From positions 1 through 64,000 of the forward strand of contig CAWCDT010000006.1 in assembly GCA_963794385.1 (NCBI GenBank): DNA of 64,000 nt. Reading direction: 5' to 3'. This DNA comes from Gaiellasilicea sp963794385 (GTDB taxonomy: Bacteria; Actinomycetota; Thermoleophilia; Gaiellales; Gaiellaceae). Positions 18,448 through 26,885 of this stretch are shown piece after piece (positions within the stretch are counted from its first letter, which is position 1; the number at the start of each line of letters is the position of its first letter). The notes under the pieces were generated by a model that saw nothing but the letters and a program-made list of their open reading frames with translations, was not told the DNA's origin and made no database searches. Position numbers and translations under genes: made by a program.

Positions 18448-19556
18448 CTACCCGCGCTGCGTCAACCTGCGCTGGCCGCTGCCGTCGGCGTTCATCACGA
18501 AGATTTGCCCCCGGCCGCCATCGCGGTCACTCACGAAGGCGATCTTGCGTCCGTCGGGAGACCAGTCCACACCTAAGCCCGCGCTGCGGGTCAGCCGCCG
18601 CTGCCCGCTTCCGTCGGCATTCATCACGTGGATTTCCGCGCCGCGAGCGAACCGCCGTTCGAAGGCGATCCTCCGCCCGTCGGGCGACCAGACCGGATCA
18701 CCGGCGCTCTGCGCCAGCCGACGCTGTCCACTGCCATCGACGTCGACGACGTAGATGTCCGACTTGTCGCCCCGGAAAGCGATTCTTCGTCCGTCGGGTG
18801 ACCAGGCCGGGCTGCCGCTGGCGCCGTGTGTCAGCCGCCGAACCCCACTGCCGTCGGCGTTCATGACGTGGATCGCCCAGCTGCCGGAGCGCCCGCGCAA
18901 AAACGCGATCTTCCGCCCGTCGGGCGACCACTGGGGATGCGTCCCACGCACTGCCAGCCTTCGCTCGCCTCGCCCATCGGCATCGACGACGTAGATGTCC
19001 GGATTGCCCATCCCGCGCGCGCGGTAGCTGACGAAGGCGATCGTCCGCCCGTCGGGGACCAGGCAGGGACGATGCCGCCGCCGTGTGTCAGTCGCCGCTC
19101 GCCGCTCCCGTCGGCGTTCATGACGTGGACCTCCCAGTCGCCGGAGCGGTCCCTCTGGAAGGCGATCTGGCGCCCGTCGGGCGACCACCTCAGAACTTGG
19201 ACGTCGCGTGTCAGCTCTCGCTCTCCGCTGCCGTCCGCGTTGACGGCGTAGATGTCCGCGTACCAGTCGCCGCTGAAGCGCTCGAAGGCGATCGTCTGCC
19301 CATCTGGCGACCAGGCGGGGAAAGCAACATCGGGGGGCTTGTGGGGGCCCTGAATGAGATCCAGGAGGCGGCTGCCGAGGCCGACGGCCGGTGCGACGAC
19401 GAGCCCGACCACGAGGACCGCTGCCGCGATCGCGAACAGACGACGGCGCGTGTGACGCGATGAACGCCCCGCGGCCCGGACGTGCGTGCGGAGCAGTGAT
19501 CGCTGACGCTCGAAAGCGTCGTCGGGAAGCCGACGCTCCTCTGGTATCTCGGTCAT
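18448..19556 (-). CDS. Membrane-anchored PD40 propeller protein in the anti-sigma position, one frameshift
   Basis: The N-terminus is cytoplasmic (MTEIPEERRLPDDAFERQRS), a helix follows at about 40-60 (LFAIAAAVLVVGLVVAPAVG), then about eight PD40 blades outside (WSPDGQTIAFER, MNADGSGERRLT and so on). The frame breaks near 19055 where one C is missing from the repeated CGTCGGGCGACC motif; with it the protein has about 369 residues. Its start codon overlaps the stop of the ECF sigma gene as ATGA. That place is usually taken by an anti-sigma factor. The short cytoplasmic tail has no zinc-binding anti-sigma motif, so an anti-sigma role is only inferred from position. Confidence 0.82.
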
Positions 19557-20200
19557 CGTCCCTGAGTCCTCGCCAACTCCATGTCGACCTCTGTATGTCC
19601 GCGAGCGCCCTGGAGTTCCGCCAACGTGCTGCGGGCGCGCGCGAGGCGCGAGCGGACTGTCCCGACCGGCACATCAAGGGCCGCCGCTGCCTCCTCGTAA
19701 CTCAGGCCCGACCAGACGCACAGTGCGACGACGTCCTGCTGTCTGGGCGGCAACCCCTTGATCTGAACCAGGACGGACTGCATCTGGGCTGTTGCCTCGA
19801 CGCGCACGGCCGCATCGGGTGTCGCTTCGATTCGCGGCTGGCTCGACAGCTCCGCGATCAGATCGCGATGTCGCCAGAGGGCGCGCCGCCTGTTCCGCAG
19901 AACGTTCGTCGCGATGCCGTAGATCCAGGGCAGAAGCTTGCCGTCGAGCACCACGACGTCGCCCCGGCGGCGGAAAGCTTCGAGGAAGACGACCGCAGTG
20001 AGGTCCTCGGCCTCCGACCAGTCGGCGAGGCGACGGAAGAGGTAGTTGTAGATCGCGCGGGCGTGGCGTTCGTAGAGCTCGGCGAACGCGCGCTCGTTGC
20101 CGTTGGCGCTCTCGCGCAGGAGCGCTTCGTCGCTCGCGGCGTAGGACACGGCACCGTCACTCATGCCTGGCTGATGTCCGATCGCCTCGGAAAGTTCCAC
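19553..20200 (-). CDS. ECF-type RNA polymerase sigma factor
   Basis: Up to 215 residues (GTG at 20200; ATG at 20164 is an alternative). Region 2: ERAFAELYERHARAIYNYLF and EAEDLTAVVFLEAFRRRG. Region 4: LPPRQQDVVALCVWSGLSYE and VGTVRSRLARARSTLAEL. It heads an operon with a membrane PD40 protein and a secreted PD40 protein, which suggests control by an extracytoplasmic signal. No promoter motif could be assigned with confidence. Confidence 0.9.
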   Translation of the reverse strand: MELSEAIGHQPGMSDGAVSYAASDEALLRESANGNERAFAELYERHARAIYNYLFRRLADWSEAEDLTAVVFLEAFRRRGDVVVLDGKLLPWIYGIATNVLRNRRRALWRHRDLIAELSSQPRIEATPDAAVRVEATAQMQSVLVQIKGLPPRQQDVVALCVWSGLSYEEAAAALDVPVGTVRSRLARARSTLAELQGARGHTEVDMELARTQGR

Positions 20201-20401
20201 TCGTCCGGACCATCGCAGGCTGCCCGCCGGTGGCGCAATTCGTATGGCTCCGCGCGATCAGCGAGTGTGCGCGCGCAAACGAGCAGAGCCCGGCGGGACG
20301 CATTCGGTCCACCCGGGCGCGTGGGTGACTTCCGGAGGAGTTGGCGAGGAGGCGAAACCTGATCTGGTCCTTACCTGGCTCCATCGTCAGGACACGCTTC
20401 C

Positions 20402-20430
20402 AAACAAAAACCCCGCCTGAGCGGGGCTTT
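20402..20430 (-). terminator. Rho-independent terminator after truncated tRNA copy C
   Basis: On the minus strand, CCCCGC, loop TCAG and GCGGGG are followed by TTTTTGTTTG. It sits 3' of the truncated tRNA sequence and differs from the terminators of the other copies. Confidence 0.8.
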
Positions 20431-20437
20431 CTGCGAA

Positions 20438-20600
20438 GCGGATGAAGGGACTCGAACCCACGACCTTCTGCATGGCAAATGCGAGCGGCCGTTCGCTCCC
20501 GTTCGCGCCCGTTCGCTCAAAGCATCGATTTCCAGGAGTTCTTATAAACCAAGCGAACGCGTCCGCACCCGAGCGAACGCCGAACCTTGCCATTCTTGCC
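20438..20600 (-). repeat. tRNA-Gly-fragment element, copy C
   Basis: tRNA 3' fragment at 20438-20479. CCGTTCGCTC, CCGTTCGCGC and CCGTTCGCTC lie at 20489-20518, a 32-bp centre at 20519-20550, then AAGCGAACGC, GTCCGCACCC and GAGCGAACGC at 20551-20580, and the CGAACCTTGCCATTCTTGCC tail at 20581-20600. The middle right-hand unit has drifted most. The centre differs from A and B, but all three begin AAA and have TTT about 9-10 bases in. Confidence 0.8.
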
Positions 20601-20719
20601 ACGACTCGCTCGGAACCGAGACGCATCTGAAGCGCGAGCTGTTCGGCTTCTCAAGCTTCGACACTCGATTGCGCTCGCTAATCTCAGCATCCTGCCGCAA
20701 TCCCCGCCCTGCGCCGCTC

Positions 20720-21211
20720 TCAGTACGTGATCGAGCCCTCTTCGGTGAAGTGGGCGACTCCGCCCTCGACAACACCCACGATGTGGGTGGCGCCCGAGGC
20801 TCCCGTGAAGCGGCCGCTGCCGCCCACGTAGATCCCGGTGAGCACGAAGTCGATGCGCCCGGTCTGGAGATCGACCGCACCGGTGCCCTCGTAGGCCGAG
20901 AGAAGCTCGTCGCCGTTCGCGGCCACGTGCGTCGCCTGACCGCCGACGACCGCGACCGGCAGGAGGCCGTTCACCGGCGGCCCGGTAGGTACGACGGTGT
21001 GCTCCGCTTCGAACGTCTCGCGGCCCAGGTGTGTCGCCTGGCAGGAGCCGGTGACGTGGACGTTCGGCGAGAGCGGGTCGTCGGGGACGCCGACGCACGT
21101 GGCCCGGTGGGGGCGCGTCTCCTGCGACGACGACGAAGCGGCGACCGGGAGGAAGAGTGCTGCGGCTCCGAGTGCCGCCGTCAGCCTGGTGAGTCGCGCG
21201 GCTCTGGTCAT
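20720..21211 (-). CDS. Secreted protein of unknown function
   Basis: 163 residues from the ATG at 21211 (ribosome site AAGGGGGA), with a signal peptide ending near VAASSSS. The mature part includes CVGVPDDPLSPNVHVTGSCQ, two cysteines that could pair, and a Gly-rich C-terminus (YVGGSGRFTGASGATHIVG). The GSGRF(T)GASG turn resembles barrel-type secreted proteins like the one at 16332. It is the only gene between truncated tRNA copies C and D. Confidence 0.7.
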   Translation of the reverse strand: MTRAARLTRLTAALGAAALFLPVAASSSSQETRPHRATCVGVPDDPLSPNVHVTGSCQATHLGRETFEAEHTVVPTGPPVNGLLPVAVVGGQATHVAANGDELLSAYEGTGAVDLQTGRIDFVLTGIYVGGSGRFTGASGATHIVGVVEGGVAHFTEEGSITY

Positions 21212-21804
21212 GGCTTCCCCCTTTTCTGGAGCCGAACGGTGATGCCGACGCAATTGTCCGACATCGACGCCTTCCTGTCTAGGTCACCGCGCGGCGGCTC
21301 GCGCTCTACGCTCAGAGTCATGCACCCTCCGTTCACCGGCTTTGGCCAGACTGACGAAAGGGGTCTACGTGCGTCCTGCCGGCAGCCGCTGAACTGACGC
21401 ACCAACGAAGAGGAGGCCCGCCGAGGCCTCCTCAAGTCGTGCAACGGCGGTCGCCGAGGGTCAGCCGGTTACGCCCTCCACCCCGCGGGGATCGGGCGAA
21501 CAGCAAGACGGAAGTAAAGGATGAAACGAAGAAAGCCCGGCTATTTGCAGGGCTTTCAGAGGAGCGGATGACGGGACTCGAACCCTCGACCTTCTGCATT
21601 GCAAATGCGAGCGGCTCAACGAAGCGTGCGCCGCGATGCCGCGGCCCCTGCCCCTATCGAGGCGGCGTGAACAGTGATCTGGCAGGTCGTCGCCCACCTC
21701 GGCGACCGCGGGCGCAGCCGCACCGCCGAGCGGTAGGCCGCTCGCGCGCACGCCGCGATCGCCCGCTTGACCCCCGGCTCGATCGGGTCGCCCGCCTCGA
21801 GCCG
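21212..21804. other. Non-coding stretch holding tRNA relic D
   Basis: Besides the truncated tRNA at 21564 and its hairpin, I see nothing that looks coding. Confidence 0.5.
21531..21608 (-). repeat. Truncated tRNA copy D with its own hairpin
   Basis: At 21564-21605 the minus strand carries a tRNA 3' part similar to the tRNA-Gly copies, but the anticodon loop reads TTGCAAT (GCA) and the T arm is GAGGG/CCCGT. A GAAAGCCC/GGGCTTTC hairpin (21531-21557) follows it. The first bases of the attached unit (ATGCGAGCGG) match A-C, then similarity ends, so this is an older or different copy. Confidence 0.65.
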
Positions 21805-22818
21805 CTACGAGGTTTCCGAGACGGACGCGCGAGGGACGTCGTTCGTCACTGCAGACTCCTGGCTGAGCACTTCGAGAAGCTGCTCTCGACTTGCATTCCC
21901 GCCGCTGGCGATCAGGGCGATTCGCTTCCCGGGAAACTGCTCGCGCAATCGAAGTGCGGCTGCAAGTGGCGCCGCGCCTGCCGCCTCGACCAGGTTGCGC
22001 GTAGCTTCGATCATCGCGGCCTGGGCGGCACGGATCTCATCGTCGTTCACGAGCACGAAGTCGTCGAGCCATTGCCAAAGGATGCGCTGTGGGAGCTCGA
22101 ACGCCGTGCGTGTGGCGAGGCCCTCGGCGAACGTCTCCATCCGGTCCTCGGCAAGGCGGCGCTCCCGCCAGGAGCGGTAGGCGCTCGGCGCCGCCTCCGA
22201 CTGGACGCCGATCACGCGCACGGCTGGGTTGATCGCCTTGGCGACAATGCAGGCGCCGGCCGCGCCGCTCCCGCCGCCGACGGGAACGACGATCGCCTCA
22301 ATTCGGGGCTGCTGCTCGAGGATCTCGAGCGTCTCCGTTCCGACGCCCGCGATGAGGAGCGGCTCGTTGCCGGAGTGCACGTAGCGGTAGCGGCGCTCGC
22401 GGGCGAGTTGCTCGCAGTGCTCGCGCGCCTCGTCGTAGTCGCGGCCGTGGAAAACGAGCTCGGCGCCGAGGCCGCGCATGGAGGCGACCTTGACAGGGTT
22501 TGCGCGCTCGGGCACGCAGATCGTCGCGCGCACGCCGAAGAGCCGGGCGGCGTAGGCGATCGACTGGCCGTGGTTCCCGGTCGAGGCGGCGATGACGCCG
22601 CGCTCGCGCTCCTCGCGGCTGAGCTGCGAGATCAGATTCACTCCGCCCCGCACCTTGAAGGCGCCCACCGGCTGGTGGTTCTCGTGCTTGACGAAGACCT
22701 CGGCGCCGAGTAGCTCGTTCAGCGCGGCGTAGCCGTACAGCGGCGTCGGGCCCAGGTGGGGCGAGATGCGACGCCGCGCCTCGAGCACGTCGGCGAGCGT
22801 CGGCACCTGCCAGTCCAT
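21805..22818 (-). CDS. Threonine/serine dehydratase-like PLP enzyme
   Basis: 337 residues of the fold-type II PLP family. The Schiff-base lysine lies in GAFKVRGG, substrate contacts in STGNHGQS, and the phosphate-binding loop is GGGSGAAG. Length and motifs fit catabolic threonine ammonia-lyase or serine racemase-like enzymes without an ACT regulatory domain. It converts Thr to 2-oxobutyrate or Ser to pyruvate in known relatives. The gene follows the aminotransferase-fold gene by 24 bp, so they are probably co-transcribed. Confidence 0.9.
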   Translation of the reverse strand: MDWQVPTLADVLEARRRISPHLGPTPLYGYAALNELLGAEVFVKHENHQPVGAFKVRGGVNLISQLSREERERGVIAASTGNHGQSIAYAARLFGVRATICVPERANPVKVASMRGLGAELVFHGRDYDEAREHCEQLARERRYRYVHSGNEPLLIAGVGTETLEILEQQPRIEAIVVPVGGGSGAAGACIVAKAINPAVRVIGVQSEAAPSAYRSWRERRLAEDRMETFAEGLATRTAFELPQRILWQWLDDFVLVNDDEIRAAQAAMIEATRNLVEAAGAAPLAAALRLREQFPGKRIALIASGGNASREQLLEVLSQESAVTNDVPRASVSETS

Positions 22819-22842
22819 CGTGCGCTCGACCGTAGCGAAAGC

Positions 22843-24009
22843 TCAGGCGTGGACGCCGGCCGCGGCGAGCGCCGCCCGCGTCCGCTCGCCGAGCAGTGCC
22901 AGCCGCTCGACGGGCTCGTTGCTGAACACGAAGCGGACGTGACGGTCGGCGACCTCGCCGCCCCAGCCGCGCATCGGGGTAGCGGCGACCTTCTGCTCGA
23001 GCAGGCGATCGGAGACCTCGACGCAGTCGAGCCCGAGCGCGGCGACGTCGAGCAGCAGCGACCAGGCTCCGGCCGGTCGTACTGCGGGCAGGCTCTCGAG
23101 CTGGCGCAGCATCTCATCGCGGCGCCGTTGGCACTCCGCGTTCGCGGCGTCCAGATGGTCGTCGGACAGCCCGAGTGCGACCCGGGCTCCGATCTGCGCG
23201 AACCCGCTTGCCACGAGGCCGTTGTAGATGTGCACCCGCGACACGTCGTTCGCGAGCTCCCCCGGCGCCACCACCCAGCCGACGCGCCAGGCGATCATGC
23301 GCTGCTCCAGGGTCGGAGCGCCGACGATGACAGTCCGATCGCGCATGCCGGGGAGAGCCGCGGGGTGCCGGATCGGGCGGCCATCGAAGAGGACGCCTTC
23401 GTACCCGGCCCAGTAGAGGAGCGATAGGTCGCGCTCGCGGCAGATCGAGGCAACCGCATCCCACTCCTCGTCGCTCGCGACCCAGCCGGATGGGAACGAG
23501 GCGTTGTTGAAGAAGACGACCCGCGTCCGGCTGCCGACCGCGGCCGGCAGCGCATCGAGGTCGAGCCGCCACTCGCCGTCCGCGACCTGGAGCGGAACGA
23601 GCCGCGGCACCGCCCCCACGAGCCGCACTCTGTTCAGCATGCCCGCGTAGGTCGGATCGGTGAGAACGACCTCGTCGCCGGGATCGGTCAGGCAGAAGAG
23701 CGCGTCGAGCATGGCGTCTCCCTCGCCGCTCGTGATCACGATCTCCCGGCGCCCGTCGTACCGCGGACCGCCGCGGCGCTCGATGTAGGCGGCCACCGCC
23801 TCCTTGAGGTCGTCGCGGCCGGTGAAGGGCAGCCAGCTGTTCGCCTCGTCCTCGCCGATCGCCGCCCGAGTCGCCTCCATTGCCTCTGCCGGGGGCGGGA
23901 TGTCGGTGTCGAGGTTCTCCAGGCGCAGGACGTCCGGGTCGTCGCCGGCCGCTGCGGCAACCCGATCGATGTTGAAACCCGGGATGTCGTCGAGGCGCGC
24001 AACGCTCAT
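22843..24009 (-). CDS. Aminotransferase-fold protein lacking the PLP lysine
   Basis: 388 residues with the overall layout of class I/II aminotransferases: VITSGEGDAMLDALFCLTDP, VVLTDPTYAGMLNRVRL and RMIAWRVGWVVAPGEL. The residues that hold PLP are altered. The usual SK(E) motif before RMIAWRVG reads GAPTLEQ, so the lysine is absent. The DExY position reads YWAGYEG, and the NP.NPTG position reads NNASFPSG. The flanking regions are well preserved, so this is not simple decay or a frame error. It may be a non-catalytic paralogue or may bind a different ligand. It is probably co-transcribed with the dehydratase. Confidence 0.8.
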   Translation of the reverse strand: MSVARLDDIPGFNIDRVAAAAGDDPDVLRLENLDTDIPPPAEAMEATRAAIGEDEANSWLPFTGRDDLKEAVAAYIERRGGPRYDGRREIVITSGEGDAMLDALFCLTDPGDEVVLTDPTYAGMLNRVRLVGAVPRLVPLQVADGEWRLDLDALPAAVGSRTRVVFFNNASFPSGWVASDEEWDAVASICRERDLSLLYWAGYEGVLFDGRPIRHPAALPGMRDRTVIVGAPTLEQRMIAWRVGWVVAPGELANDVSRVHIYNGLVASGFAQIGARVALGLSDDHLDAANAECQRRRDEMLRQLESLPAVRPAGAWSLLLDVAALGLDCVEVSDRLLEQKVAATPMRGWGGEVADRHVRFVFSNEPVERLALLGERTRAALAAAGVHA

Positions 24010-24346
24010 CAGTTCCTCCTACTCTCGCTTCGAGCGAGCGTAACTCGCCTATGCCACCATGAGTGTCGACCGCTCCGTGGCCCACGGCACCTGATCAGTC
24101 CTGCAGGCTCGGTGTTTCCAAGGCCCGTAAGTGTCGGGGCATCGGGGGCGCGATCAACCTCCGAAGGGCCACTCCACCAACGATTCCACGGCAATCGGCG
24201 GTCGCTAATGCGTCCAAATCCCGCCCCCGCTATCGGGCCCCCGCGTTTGCGGGGGGTTTTCCTTTGGAGGGCGATATGAGCGCGCGACTTGGTGTGAGCA
24301 TCGGCGCGCGCCCACCGCGATCGGCGGGCGCGCGGTCGGTGCACGG
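24010..24346. other. Non-coding stretch with a possible tRNA relic
   Basis: At about 24200-24236 the plus strand reads GTCGCTAATGCGTCCAAATC and then CCGCCCCCGC, which resembles a worn tRNA T arm and acceptor end. It is followed directly by a terminator. The same TCGCTAATG-GTCCAAATC string recurs at about 26496. No protein gene is seen. Confidence 0.4.
24238..24260 (+). terminator. Rho-independent terminator
   Basis: CCCCCGC, loop GTTT, GCGGGGG and then TTTT on the plus strand. No plus-strand gene precedes it except the possible tRNA relic. Confidence 0.8.
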
Positions 24347-24811
24347 CTACTTCACCGTGACGGTGAAGCAGTCGCTTTCGAGAACAGAGCCGTCGCTGCC
24401 GACGAGCCGCCACTGCACGTCGAAACTGACGCCGTCGACGGTCGGCGCGCCGCGCGAGATCTCGAAGTGCAGCGCCCCGGCGCCGCCGTTCGAGGTCGTC
24501 AGGGCCTGCTCGTTCGGCGGCGGCAGCGTCATCCACATCGCGCCGGTGCAGACGCCGTCGGGGTTGAGGTCGACGCGGCGCAGGACGGTGAAGGTCGTCC
24601 TCGGAGCCGCGTGATGCACGTTGACAGTGCCCTGCACGTTGAACGTGTCCGGGCCGGACACGTCGTGCGCGGTCGGCGCGACTGTGACGACCCCAGCTCC
24701 TTGGCCGGCGACCGCGGTCAGTTTGCTGCGCGTGCCCGGATCCGCGGATGCGCCTGCCGCAACGACGGCGGCGGCGAGACCGAGCAGAACGGGCAGCCAA
24801 AGCTTCCGCAT
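24347..24811 (-). CDS. Secreted protein of unknown function
   Basis: 154 residues with a clear signal peptide (LWLPVLLGLAAAVVAAGASA) and ribosome site AAAGGAG. The mature part has DTFNVQGTVNVHHAAPRTTF, VLRRVDLNPDGVCTGAMW and an end in ESDCFTVTVK, with two cysteines. Alternating polar and hydrophobic strands suggest a beta-sandwich. No family is recognised. It is divergent from the SARP-hydrolase gene. Confidence 0.72.
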   Translation of the reverse strand: MRKLWLPVLLGLAAAVVAAGASADPGTRSKLTAVAGQGAGVVTVAPTAHDVSGPDTFNVQGTVNVHHAAPRTTFTVLRRVDLNPDGVCTGAMWMTLPPPNEQALTTSNGGAGALHFEISRGAPTVDGVSFDVQWRLVGSDGSVLESDCFTVTVK

Positions 24812-24906
24812 CGGTAGCTCCTTTCGGCCGTGTACCGGAAGCTCGAAGCTACGCCCGCCGCGGCCCGCACACGCTTGCGCACACGATCGACCGATAATTC
24901 AACGGC

Positions 24907-26502
24907 GTGTTGTGTCTGCTCGGTCACCCGGCGCTCGCGACAGCGGAAGGGCTTCGGCGCCTCGAGCTGCGTCCGAAGGCACTCGCTCTGCTTGCACGAC
25001 TGGCGCTGACTGATGAGCCGCAAGAGCGCGACCTGCTCGCCGAGCTCTTCTTCCACGAAGCCGCCGACCCACGCGGCACCCTTCGGTGGTACCTGAGCTA
25101 CTTACGAGCTCGCCTGCCTGGCGCGCTGGTTGTCGACCGCACGGCCCTTTCGGCGCGGATCCCGACCGATGTCGCGGCGTTTCGGTCGGGAGCGCGGCGG
25201 ATCCTCGATCACTCTGGCGCACCCGACGCACTCGAGACCCTCGCGCTCTACCGCGGTGACCTCTGCACCGGCCTGCAGGTCTCCGCGTCGGCCGACTTCC
25301 ACAACTGGCTCTACGTCCAGGAGGACGAGCTCCGCCGCACGTTTCGGCGTGCCGCGGTCGCCTACGCACGCGCTGCGCTCGCAGGCGGCCACGCAGGCGA
25401 TGCGATCGCGTCGCTCCGGCGACTCACGGAGATCGACCCGTATCTCGAAGAGGGGCACGTGCCGCTCGTTCAAGCGCTCGACGCGGCCGGACGGAAGGAC
25501 GAGGCGCGACACGCGTACGACCGGTACCAGCGCATCGTCCGTACGGAGCTCCAGGCGGAGCCGCGGGTTGAGCTCGCGCGTCGCTACGAGAGCGGGACCC
25601 CCGCGGGCCGCGGCCTGCCGCTCGACGAGCTGATCGCGCTGGAGGAGATCACGATGCATGCCGTCGACTGGCCAGGCGAGGAGCCGCCGATCCTCGCGAT
25701 CCACGGCTCCGCCGGACACGCCTACGGCCTGACAGCGCTCGGCGAGCGGCTAGCGCCCGATGCGCGCTTCGTCGCGGTCGACCTGCGCGGACATGGCTTC
25801 TCCGACAAGCCGCCGACCGGCTACGGCGTCGAGGAGCACGTCGAGGACGTGCTCCAGCTGATCGACGCCATCGGGCTCGAGCGGCCGATCCTGCTCGGCC
25901 ACTCGATCGGGGGCGCGATCGCGACGTTCGCCACCGAAGCCGCCGGCGATCGAGTCGGCGGCTTGGTGCTGTTCGATGCCGTCGTCGGCGACCGCCGCTT
26001 CGTCGAGAGCGCCTCGTTCGTCGTCGAGGCGTTCGGCGCTTCACTCGAGCAGCGGTTCGCAACCTTCGACGAGTATCACGGTCGCTGGCTCGCCGAGCCG
26101 GAGGACTCGCCCTGGAGACGCTGGCTCGAGCGGAGCGACCGGATGGAGCTCGCTCCCCTGCCAAACGGCAGGCTGCGCCGGCGCAGCCTGCGTGAAGCGC
26201 TCGCCGCCGAGTGGGCGTCGGTCGCGCGCTCAGACGCGCTCGGCGCGCTCTCGCGGGTGGCCGTGCCGGTACTGGTCGTCCACGCGGATGCGCCGTGGGA
26301 TGTAGCCCCGTATCTGGACGAGGCCACGATCGAGGCGCAGCTCGCAGCGGCTCGCGATTCGCGGCTCTACGTCGCGTCAGGACAAAACCACGGCGACCTC
26401 ATCCGCCGCCCCAGCGACGGCCTCGTGCGCGCTCTCAAGGACTTCGCGCTCGACCTCCGGGCCAAGGCGCTCGCGACTCAACCAGGATCGCGATGTCGCT
26501 AA
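24907..26502 (+). CDS. BTAD/SARP-type regulator fused to an alpha/beta hydrolase
   Basis: 531 residues. Residues about 1-85 are a winged-helix-like region (RLELRPKALALLARLAL, LRWYLSYLRARLPG). Residues about 90-230 are a bacterial transcriptional activation domain (LYRGDLCTGLQV, RLTEIDPYLEEGHVPLVQAL, YDRYQRIVRTELQAEP). Residues about 245-515 are an alpha/beta hydrolase with oxyanion HGSAG, nucleophile elbow GHSIGG, acid in VVHADAPWD and histidine in QNHGDL. All triad positions seem present. A GTG start is used with no obvious ribosome site, and GATAAT at 24893-24898 would fit a leaderless message. The hydrolase may process the ligand that controls the DNA-binding half. Confidence 0.85.
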   Translation: MLCLLGHPALATAEGLRRLELRPKALALLARLALTDEPQERDLLAELFFHEAADPRGTLRWYLSYLRARLPGALVVDRTALSARIPTDVAAFRSGARRILDHSGAPDALETLALYRGDLCTGLQVSASADFHNWLYVQEDELRRTFRRAAVAYARAALAGGHAGDAIASLRRLTEIDPYLEEGHVPLVQALDAAGRKDEARHAYDRYQRIVRTELQAEPRVELARRYESGTPAGRGLPLDELIALEEITMHAVDWPGEEPPILAIHGSAGHAYGLTALGERLAPDARFVAVDLRGHGFSDKPPTGYGVEEHVEDVLQLIDAIGLERPILLGHSIGGAIATFATEAAGDRVGGLVLFDAVVGDRRFVESASFVVEAFGASLEQRFATFDEYHGRWLAEPEDSPWRRWLERSDRMELAPLPNGRLRRRSLREALAAEWASVARSDALGALSRVAVPVLVVHADAPWDVAPYLDEATIEAQLAAARDSRLYVASGQNHGDLIRRPSDGLVRALKDFALDLRAKALATQPGSRCR

Positions 26503-26885
26503 TGGGTCCAAATCGTGCCGTTCGTTGTCTCCGGAGCCGGGCGAGCGCGTCCTCGAGCCACGCACGGTCGCGTCCGGGGAGGTAGCGCTCCACGAGGTAG
26601 GTCGGCATCGCGGTCAGACCCGGATGTCTCGAACCCGTATCGGACGCGCCATCGCGGGCGTCCTGCAAGCGGTCCGCAAGCGGAGTGAGGCTCGAAGCCC
26701 TCATCGGCCCGGCTCGGAGCCACTCATGCCCGACGGATCACCGGGACTGAGTCAGCTCCCGCCGGCGACCCCGTTTCCGGATCAGAGTCGTCGGCGAGGC
26801 AAGAATCCACACCTCAACGTGACCATGAGGCTTGCCGAGTTGCCTCTCCAGGCGACAGATCCTGCTGTTTTGCAGGGACTTCCAG
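26503..26885. other. Non-coding 3' flank of tRNA-Gly
   Basis: 26789-26885 is the sequence copied at 6291-6389, including the CCTGC/GCAGG hairpin at 26861-26876 that should terminate the tRNA. The remainder shows no gene. Confidence 0.55.

Larger units (their letters stand above)
20201..20719. other. Non-coding stretch holding element C
   Basis: Contains a terminator and element C, listed separately. No gene is supported; the frames across it read through tRNA-like sequence. Confidence 0.55.
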
